From NCBI GenBank assembly GCA_003978875.1, contig QNXQ01000114.1, positions 1 through 19,944 on the forward strand: a DNA stretch of 19,944 nucleotides, given 5' to 3'. Both the position numbers and the translations under genes were made by a program. This DNA is from Aquifex sp. Its GTDB lineage: Bacteria > Aquificota > Aquificia > Aquificales > Aquificaceae. Below the pieces are notes generated by a model. That model searched no databases and had not been told where the DNA came from. It was given only the letters and a program-made list of their open reading frames with translations. Shown here in pieces: positions 1 to 5,834 of the stretch; within the stretch, counting starts at the first letter, position 1; each line of letters begins with the position of its first letter.

Positions 1-1456
1 CCGATATCGGGAATTCCCAACTGTAAGCTCTATCTATCCTTAAAGGATTGCCTTTATCATCAACCAGGAGGTCATCCGGACTTTGGGGTATACCGAGATG
101 GGGACCGTAAGGTTTACCGAATTCAAGCTCATCTAAGGATTTTATTTTCTTTGGCTTTGGTAAATCATCTATGTGTTTGGGATATGGAGGTTTTGCAAGG
201 TGTCCTCCCGGTCTGTCTATACATCCGAGTAGCATCATGAGAACGAATACGGCTCTTGCGGTTTGATATCCGTTGGAGTGGGAAGCTATTCCTCTCATTA
301 TGTGGAAGGATACGGGTCTTCCTTTCATGGTTTTATGTTTTCTACCCCATACGTCAGTCCACTCTATGGGAAGTTCTATAGGATTGTATAGAGCGGTTAC
401 ACCGAGTTCTTTTGCTATCCTTTCTATAGTTTCGGCAGGGATTCCCGTAATCTTTTCAACTTTTTCCGGCGTATAATCTTTGACAATTCTCTCTGCAAAT
501 ATGTCAAATGCAGGTCTTACCTTGTAACCTTCCGGAGTTTCAAACTCGCCTATGAAAGCCGGTTCTAAATTATCAGGTACTATTCTATCAGCAGGTTTGA
601 AGCTATTGGATTTTTTATCAAATACCATAGGTTTTCCTTCTTCATTTCTATAGAAGAGGCCGTCTTTGGGTGTTCCAGGAGCCTGAATTACCAGCCATGG
701 AGCGTTTGTAAACTCTTTCAGGAATTCCCAATCTATCAGGTTGTACTTAAAAAGTACATGAGCAAGTCCCAGTATGAATGCTCCATCGGTACCGGGTTTT
801 ATGGGTATCCATTCATCCGCAATTGCTCCGTAGCTCCACCTTACCGGGTTTACGAATACGAATTTACCACCTCTTCTTTTTAGTTCCTGTATTCCCAGTT
901 TGAAAGGATTAGAGGCGTGGTCTTCCGCAACACCTATCATCATAAAGTATTTAGTGTGTTCGAAGTCCGGGTCTCCAAATTCCCAGAAAGAATATCCAAC
1001 GGACATTAATCCTGCTGCCGCTACGTTAACAGAACAAAAACCTCCGTGTGCAGCCCAGTTGATAGTTCCGATTTGTCCTGCAAACCATCCGTTTATAGCC
1101 TGCATCTGGTCTCTTCCGGTAAAGAAAGCTACCTTTGCAGGATTCTTTTGTGCAGCTTCCCTGATCCACTTCGCCGCTATCTCCAGAGCTTCTTCCCACT
1201 CTATTTCCTTAAATTGTCCAGAACCTCTGGGTCCCACTCTGAGTAACGGTTTTCTCAATCTCGCCGGAGAGTACTCCTTCATAATTCCCGAAGAACCCTT
1301 TGCACAAAGAACACCTTTATTTAAAGGATGAGCATCATTTCCCTTTATATATGTAACTTTTCCATTTCTTACATAAACTTCTATACCACACCTACAAGCA
1401 CACATATAACAGGTGCTATAGTATTTCTTCTCATAGAAGCTACCACCTATTTCCAT
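1..1456 (-). CDS. Molybdopterin oxidoreductase catalytic subunit, SoeA-like (partial, 3' end beyond window)
   Basis: About 485 N-terminal residues of a DMSO-reductase-family molybdoenzyme are present; the reading frame is open to base 1. Residues 16-51 carry the N-terminal [4Fe-4S] motif C16-x2-C19-x3-C23-x27-C51, followed by bis-MGD binding sequence. By position, C141 (in HGGFC) is the probable Mo ligand, as in the Cys-ligated members. There is no twin-arginine signal peptide: the protein starts about 15 residues before the first cluster Cys, so it should be cytoplasmic. This favours the cytoplasm-facing SoeA (sulfite:quinone oxidoreductase) type over the exported PsrA/TtrA types, but formate dehydrogenase-like or other substrates cannot be excluded. 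The start ATG is fixed by a strong Shine-Dalgarno (GGAGGGG, 5 nt upstream). It is transcribed away from the glycosyltransferase gene. The family is certain; the substrate is inference. Confidence 0.85.
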   Translation of the reverse strand, partial: MEIGGSFYEKKYYSTCYMCACRCGIEVYVRNGKVTYIKGNDAHPLNKGVLCAKGSSGIMKEYSPARLRKPLLRVGPRGSGQFKEIEWEEALEIAAKWIREAAQKNPAKVAFFTGRDQMQAINGWFAGQIGTINWAAHGGFCSVNVAAAGLMSVGYSFWEFGDPDFEHTKYFMMIGVAEDHASNPFKLGIQELKRRGGKFVFVNPVRWSYGAIADEWIPIKPGTDGAFILGLAHVLFKYNLIDWEFLKEFTNAPWLVIQAPGTPKDGLFYRNEEGKPMVFDKKSNSFKPADRIVPDNLEPAFIGEFETPEGYKVRPAFDIFAERIVKDYTPEKVEKITGIPAETIERIAKELGVTALYNPIELPIEWTDVWGRKHKTMKGRPVSFHIMRGIASHSNGYQTARAVFVLMMLLGCIDRPGGHLAKPPYPKHIDDLPKPKKIKSLDELEFGKPYGPHLGIPQSPDDLLVDDKGNPLRIDRAYSWEFPIS

Positions 1457-1597
1457 AGAGTCCCCTCCTTTAACTTCTTTTTAGAATAAAATCTTTTTCC
1501 TCGTTGGCGTAGACATTATTTCTTAAGGAAATATAAGCCTTACTTATAGGACTTATAAGCAAAAAGCCATATTAATTTTTCTGTAATATAAACCTTT
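1457..1597. promoter_or_regulatory. Divergent intergenic spacer with tandem 9-mer
   Basis: This 141-bp AT-rich spacer lies between the divergent starts of the molybdoenzyme and the glycosyltransferase and must hold both promoters. The Shine-Dalgarno of the molybdoenzyme sits at about 1461-1468. Towards the glycosyltransferase, TAATAT at about 1584-1589 could be a -10 element only about 8 nt from the ATG, without a good -35. An imperfect tandem repeat (ACTTATAGG then ACTTATAAG) occupies about 1542-1559. No ORF or RNA gene was recognised. Confidence 0.4.
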
Positions 1598-3010
1598 ATG
1601 AAAAAGTTCGTAATTCTAATACTTGTAGCTTTCTTATCCATGTTTCCCAGTATCAATGAATTTGCTTTCAGAGGTGAAGAGACAACAAGAGCAATTGTAG
1701 CTTTTGAAATGGATAATTCTGGTAATTACTTTCAGCCAACTATTCTCGGGGAAAATTACTACAACAAACCACCATTGTTTAATTGGTTGATAATACTTTC
1801 CTCGAAACTTTTAGGATGGGATATATTTACAGCTCGGTCGGTAAGCCTCTTTTTTACATTAGCCAATACTTTCTTGGTTTTTCTGTTTGCAAGGAAAATC
1901 TTTAAAAGTATAGAAACAGCTTTACTTTCATCAGCTATTTACATAACTTTTGCAGATATTTTGTTCTGGTATGGATGGCTTGCCGAAATAGATATCACTT
2001 TGAGTTTCTTTGTGTTTCTGCTTTTTATTCAAATTTATCAACTCTATAAAACTAGAAAACCTATTTTTTACTACACTTCCGCAGTTCTTACAGGAATAAT
2101 CTTTATGCTTAAGGGATTTCCGGCCTTCGCTTTTCTGGGTCTTAGTTTATTAGCCTTGTCTATTTTTGAAAGAAACATTTTCATACTTCTGAACCCTCAT
2201 GCACTTGCCTCATACTTCATAGCGGTAGTTTCTTCCCTATGGTGGATACCGCTTTCTGAAAATCCCGAATTTTATTTAAGAAGGCTTTGGGAGGAGAGCT
2301 TCAGTAGGGTTGAGAGTTCTAAGGATTTTATGAAATTCATCGAGCATCTTATTACATATCCTATTCTTAATTTGAAACAGCTTCTTCCTTCTTCGGTCTT
2401 CATAATAGGAATTCTTGCATTCAAGAGAATATCTCTTCCCAAGGATTTAAAGTTTATCTCCCTTTTAGTGTTTATTAACTATATACCTTACTGGATTTCC
2501 GCAACGAGTAGAGGAAGGTACATACTCCCTCTATTTACTTTAGTGGCTATAATCTTTGCTTACACTATAAAAGAATATTTATCGGATAAATGGAAAAGGG
2601 TTTTCGTATTTTCCATAATTTTCGTAATATTCCTGAGATTTCTATACGGCTTCTGGATACTTCCCTATCTCAACGAAAGAAAGGGAAATCCAAAGATGCA
2701 GGCAGAAATAGCTTATGAAATTGTAAAGGATAAAATTTCCGCTTGTAATTGCACATCTATAAAGGATTTCTGTTTATACTTTGGATTTCTTAAAGGAAAA
2801 CCTCTTCTTAAAGCTAAATATACAAAAGACTGGAGTTACTTATTCGATTGCAAAGAGAGAAAAGAACTTGTTCTTATAAGAGAGTTTTATGCAAACAAGA
2901 AAAAGATATACCTGTACGGCAGGTATAATACTATTTATGCTTTTAATCCTTCTATCTTTTACCGTGAGTCTCCTATTTGCTCAGCCCTGGTATCTGAGGG
3001 ATTGTATTGA
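1598..3010 (+). CDS. GT39/ArnT-like integral membrane glycosyltransferase
   Basis: This is a 470-aa polytopic membrane protein of the GT-C fold (dolichyl-phosphate-mannose-protein mannosyltransferase/ArnT superfamily). After the first hydrophobic segment (residues 3-20) comes an acidic periplasmic motif RGEETTR (E27-E28, the usual catalytic/metal region of this family), then YYNKPPL (K57-P58-P59), a hallmark of ArnT-like enzymes. Many hydrophobic segments follow to about residue 370, then a soluble Cys-containing tail. Such enzymes move a sugar from a polyprenyl-phosphate donor to lipid A, protein or another envelope acceptor; the actual donor and acceptor cannot be told. It starts at ATG with almost no SD. 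It is the first gene of a + strand trio with the PepSY-like protein and siroheme synthase, and its last 122 nt overlap the next gene. Confidence 0.85.
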   Translation: MKKFVILILVAFLSMFPSINEFAFRGEETTRAIVAFEMDNSGNYFQPTILGENYYNKPPLFNWLIILSSKLLGWDIFTARSVSLFFTLANTFLVFLFARKIFKSIETALLSSAIYITFADILFWYGWLAEIDITLSFFVFLLFIQIYQLYKTRKPIFYYTSAVLTGIIFMLKGFPAFAFLGLSLLALSIFERNIFILLNPHALASYFIAVVSSLWWIPLSENPEFYLRRLWEESFSRVESSKDFMKFIEHLITYPILNLKQLLPSSVFIIGILAFKRISLPKDLKFISLLVFINYIPYWISATSRGRYILPLFTLVAIIFAYTIKEYLSDKWKRVFVFSIIFVIFLRFLYGFWILPYLNERKGNPKMQAEIAYEIVKDKISACNCTSIKDFCLYFGFLKGKPLLKAKYTKDWSYLFDCKERKELVLIREFYANKKKIYLYGRYNTIYAFNPSIFYRESPICSALVSEGLY

Positions 3011-3194
3011 AAAGACAATAGATGCAAAAATCGCATTAGATACTGCGCAAAGGTATACGGGAAAAGTTTATAAGCTTTATCTTACCAAGAGAAAAAGTAC
3101 AGGTGAATGTCTTTATAAAATTAAGGGACTAAAGGGTACCGCGATAGTCGATGGCTTTACCGGAAAGTTAATAAAGTTTTATAAAAAGAGGTAA
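2889..3194 (+). CDS. Small exported PepSY-like protein
   Basis: This 101-aa protein begins with a basic n-region (MQTRKR), a hydrophobic core (residues 11-31) and a likely signal-peptidase site near LLFA-QPW. The mature part is about 65-70 residues and resembles one PepSY repeat: a helix of the form KIALDTAQRYTGKVYKLYL followed by strands ending in AIVDGFTGKLIK, the typical D-x-x-T/S-G-x turn. PepSY domains occur in inhibitors or partners of periplasmic proteases and redox proteins. The start chosen has a purine-rich AGAGAG just upstream; an alternative ATG at 2937 (M17) would shorten the n-region and reduce the overlap with the upstream gene from 122 to 74 nt. The stop lies 2 nt before the siroheme synthase start, so the three genes are probably cotranscribed. 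The function is not known. Confidence 0.7.
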   Translation: MQTRKRYTCTAGIILFMLLILLSFTVSLLFAQPWYLRDCIEKTIDAKIALDTAQRYTGKVYKLYLTKRKSTGECLYKIKGLKGTAIVDGFTGKLIKFYKKR

Positions 3195-3196
3195 AA

Positions 3197-3757
3197 ATGG
3201 CTTACTTTCCTTTGTTTGTAGATATTTCGAAGAAAAATGTTTTAGTAGTTGGCGGAGGAAATGTAGGAACGAGAAAAGTTAAGAATCTATTATCTTTTAC
3301 GAAGAATATAACTATCGTTTCTCCCAGGATAACGAAAGAGCTCGAGGAATTGGTAAGGGAGAATAATCTTAAATGGGTTAAAAGGAGATTCAGACCTATA
3401 GACTTAAAAGAGAAAGACATAGTTATAGTTGCGGTAAACGATTTAAAACTCCAAAAGAGAATTTACGGGCTGTGTAAAAAGAAAAGGATTCTATGCAATG
3501 CAGTAGACTCTCCCGATTACTGTAACTTTATATTCCCGTCTTTAATAAAGAGAGGAAATTTAGTGATAGGAATATCTACTTCAGGTAAAGTACCAGCACT
3601 TTCAAGAGCATTGAGGGAAAAGCTGGAGGAATGTATTCCCGAGAATATTGAAGAAATAATGAAAAAGCTGGAAGACATCAGAAGTTCAGAAAAGAAGGGC
3701 ACAGAAAGGCAAAAGAAACTTTTGTATCTAGCGAGAAAGTTTCTACAAAATTTCTAA
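3197..3757 (+). CDS. Siroheme synthase, precorrin-2 dehydrogenase/sirohydrochlorin ferrochelatase (Met8/CysG N-terminal type)
   Basis: This 186-aa protein matches the stand-alone Met8-type enzyme that oxidises precorrin-2 to sirohydrochlorin with NAD+ and, in many homologues, inserts iron to give siroheme. The N-terminal Rossmann motif is VVGGGNVGTRK (about residues 17-27). The family's NAVDSPDYCNF segment contains D104, matching the catalytic Asp of Met8/CysG, and STSGKVPALSRALRE matches the conserved dimerisation/C-terminal region. It lacks the methyltransferase module of full CysG, so a separate SUMT is needed. An SD (GAGGT) precedes the ATG. Siroheme serves sulfite and nitrite reductases, which fits a sulfur-metabolising host. 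The 3' end overlaps the convergent fliM gene by 15 nt. Confidence 0.9.
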   Translation: MAYFPLFVDISKKNVLVVGGGNVGTRKVKNLLSFTKNITIVSPRITKELEELVRENNLKWVKRRFRPIDLKEKDIVIVAVNDLKLQKRIYGLCKKKRILCNAVDSPDYCNFIFPSLIKRGNLVIGISTSGKVPALSRALREKLEECIPENIEEIMKKLEDIRSSEKKGTERQKKLLYLARKFLQNF

Positions 3758-4657
3758 GAGTTTTACAGCCCTTTTTCCGTCAACTTCTCCGAGCTGGCCT
3801 CTAAACTTTAATTTTCTTTCTACGTACACCTCAACCTTATCTGTGAGTTTTTTATCGGTAAACAAGATGAAATCCTTTTCAAGATTTATAGCGTCTATGA
3901 GTCTTTGTCTTTTCTTAAACAGAACTGTTTCCAAAGTAATGGGAATTTCTAAAAGGGTTCTCAAAAGCATTTCCCTTTCCTCGGGATTTGGTTTAGAGAG
4001 AGTTAGTTCTTCCTTCAATTCTTTCAATACGAAAACAGGTATCGCTATGATGAAAGGAGTGTTTGCTGAGTCAATCTCTATAGAAAAATCGGCGATGAAA
4101 TACTCATCATCTATGTCTATTTCGTAAATGTTTTCTACAATTTCACAACCTTTTAAAGGAAGGCTAAAGAAAGAGTTCCAAACTTCTCGAATATTACCGC
4201 AGATACTGGAGGAAAATCGGTTGAGTATATTTAATTCCAATTTTGAAAAGGGCTTTCCTTCGAGTTCTAAAGGTGAACCTCCCAGCAGGAGACTTATAAA
4301 GCTGTAAGCCGTTTTTGAATCAATAAGCAAATAAAAATCTCCTATGCTTTCTATAATTTGCTTTATCAGTAAAATAGGCGGGCTTAGGTTTGGAATCACC
4401 TTAGAAAGAACCGATTTCTTTTTTCCCTTTAAGTTAAACTTTACGGGACTCAAAACCGTCTTTTTAAGCTCTTCTTCCAGGCTCTCCGAAAGGGTGCTGA
4501 GAAATTGCTCAAGTCTTATGTATCGTTCAGATTCTATCTTTTCAAGACTGTCAAAGTCGAAGGGAGTAACTCCCTTTGGAACCGTTTCTACTTTCTTTTT
4601 TTCCAATGTTTCCATCAAGAAATTTATCTCCTCTTTAGAGAGCACCTCTTCACTCAC
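3743..4657 (-). CDS. fliM: Flagellar motor switch protein FliM
   Basis: This 304-aa protein shows FliM architecture: an N-terminal LSKEEINFLM segment (residues 6-15) equivalent to the CheY-P-binding LSQxEIDALL peptide, a short linker, PFDFDSLEKI like the FliM F-D-F start of the middle domain, the middle domain with LLLGG, and a C-terminal SpoA/FliMN_C domain (about residues 230-304) ending in VDGKRAVKLLEIL. FliM forms the switch complex/C-ring with FliG and FliN at the cytoplasmic face. The protein is divergent and has a single SpoA domain, which argues for FliM rather than FliY. Translation starts at GTG, coupled to the upstream SDR gene by a GTGA overlap. It is the last gene of the minus-strand cluster; no other flagellar genes are nearby. 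The stop overlaps siroheme synthase tail-to-tail. Confidence 0.82.
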   Translation of the reverse strand: MSEEVLSKEEINFLMETLEKKKVETVPKGVTPFDFDSLEKIESERYIRLEQFLSTLSESLEEELKKTVLSPVKFNLKGKKKSVLSKVIPNLSPPILLIKQIIESIGDFYLLIDSKTAYSFISLLLGGSPLELEGKPFSKLELNILNRFSSSICGNIREVWNSFFSLPLKGCEIVENIYEIDIDDEYFIADFSIEIDSANTPFIIAIPVFVLKELKEELTLSKPNPEEREMLLRTLLEIPITLETVLFKKRQRLIDAINLEKDFILFTDKKLTDKVEVYVERKLKFRGQLGEVDGKRAVKLLEIL

Positions 4658-5382
4658 GAGTAAACTCCATATTTATTAATAAAATCCTCGTACTCCGGAA
4701 AATCTCTAACATCTACAAATGAGCCGCTTTCAAAGGTTTTTAACTTAGGAATTACATTGAAGATAAACTCCGCAGCTCTTTCGGGTGTGAGCTTGGGAGC
4801 TTTTTTTATCCTTTCTATGGAAGGGAATTTTTCCTCATTTTGGGACATAACTTCCATGAGCATAGGAGTCAGAACGAGACCGGGAGCTAGAGAAACTATG
4901 TGAGTTCCCGGCATTTCCCATGAGTAGAGTTTCAGCATGCAATTTAGTCCTGCCTTGGAAATAGAGTACGCGTTCCATCCTCTATTGCAGTTCTTCGCTG
5001 CACCGGAAGATATACCTATTAACTGCTCAACTTTTATCTCTAAATCCATTAATGTATCTATTATTACCTTGTTAGCCCATAGGTTAATTCTCATAACCTC
5101 TTCCATCTCTTGAAGCGATATTTCCCTCATATCTTTCATTTTTCCCAGGATTCCAGCGTTCAGGATAACGAGCTGGAGCTTTTTAACTCCTTGGAGGAGT
5201 TTAGATACGTGCATATATATTCTCTCTATTTGAGAAAGGTCTGCGGATACGAACTTTACCCTTCCTTCGAGTTCCTTAGGTAAATGCCGGCTTATTGCAT
5301 AAACTTCATATCCTCTATTTAAAGCTTCCTCCGCTAAAGCTTTTCCTAGCCCTGAACCTATTCCCGTTATAAACAGCTTCAT
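4654..5382 (-). CDS. Short-chain dehydrogenase/reductase (SDR)
   Basis: This 242-aa classical SDR has the NAD(P)-binding motif TGIGSGLG (T6-G13) right at the N-terminus, NAG at about residues 75-77, catalytic S126 and the YSISK motif with Y139 and K143. The pattern and length fit a soluble single-domain oxidoreductase; a basic residue (R32 in AISRH) after the second strand hints at NADP(H) preference. The spacing Ser-13-Tyr is canonical, so it should be active. The substrate cannot be inferred from sequence or context. The start ATG is part of an ATGA overlap with the upstream lipoprotein stop, with GAAGAAGG as SD, and its own TGA overlaps the fliM GTG. Confidence 0.88.
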   Translation of the reverse strand: MKLFITGIGSGLGKALAEEALNRGYEVYAISRHLPKELEGRVKFVSADLSQIERIYMHVSKLLQGVKKLQLVILNAGILGKMKDMREISLQEMEEVMRINLWANKVIIDTLMDLEIKVEQLIGISSGAAKNCNRGWNAYSISKAGLNCMLKLYSWEMPGTHIVSLAPGLVLTPMLMEVMSQNEEKFPSIERIKKAPKLTPERAAEFIFNVIPKLKTFESGSFVDVRDFPEYEDFINKYGVYS

Positions 5383-5834
5383 TCCTTCTTCTCCTCAAAG
5401 ACTTGATTTATAAGAATTTTTACATCTTCTTCTCCGGCTTTTGCCTGAGTAATGCCAAAAAGGTCTCCGTTTTTGAACCCTGCGGTAGGCTCTTTAGAAA
5501 GTCGCGCTGTGATTATAAGCTCACCCTCTATGAACTCTTCTGGATTAATTTTGTGCTTGCCGGTTATTTTAAACTTGAATGGGAATATCGGATTTTTTAC
5601 TCTGAGGACTGCAACGGGTCTTGCTTGCTCGGGTTTCCTTACCGAAATTATTAGGAACTTTTCTCCTTCTGGAACTTTTTCTTGTAATTTTTTATCCAGT
5701 AAAACTAGGCCCTTGACGTATTGTTTCTTATACTTTTCCAGAATTTTTTGGCCTTCAGGGGTTTTATATTTCTCGGGAATATCCTGGCAAGAAATTAAAA
5801 TGAGTGGAATTATTAAACCAATAAGGTACTTCAT
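5379..5834 (-). CDS. Lipoprotein with CcmI C-terminal-like domain
   Basis: This 151-aa protein has a lipoprotein signal peptide with lipobox LISC (C16 lipidated) and Gln at +2. The segment from about residue 60 to the end (RPVAVLRVKNPIFPFKF..., then IEGELIITARLSK and GFKNGDLFGITQ) resembles the C-terminal domain of cytochrome c maturation factor CcmI/CycH, where the signature is an R/K-x-P-x-AVxR start, a tolerance for ARISKSG-like sequence and a closing GDL-x-G motif. In CcmI systems this domain chaperones apocytochrome c. Here it stands alone with a lipid anchor, without the tetratricopeptide part. The family link is from remembered motif similarity and needs a profile search. The gene sits between mutS2 and the SDR with 4-nt ATGA overlaps on both sides. 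Confidence 0.7.
   Translation of the reverse strand: MKYLIGLIIPLILISCQDIPEKYKTPEGQKILEKYKKQYVKGLVLLDKKLQEKVPEGEKFLIISVRKPEQARPVAVLRVKNPIFPFKFKITGKHKINPEEFIEGELIITARLSKEPTAGFKNGDLFGITQAKAGEEDVKILINQVFEEKKE

Noticed and set aside
900..1331. 143-aa open frame on the + strand
   Set aside because: It lies opposite the molybdoenzyme coding sequence, whose motifs are clear; it is an antisense shadow.
1501..1520. TTGGC-like sequence considered as a sigma-54 (-24/-12) promoter
   Set aside because: The GC of the -12 element is missing at the required spacing.
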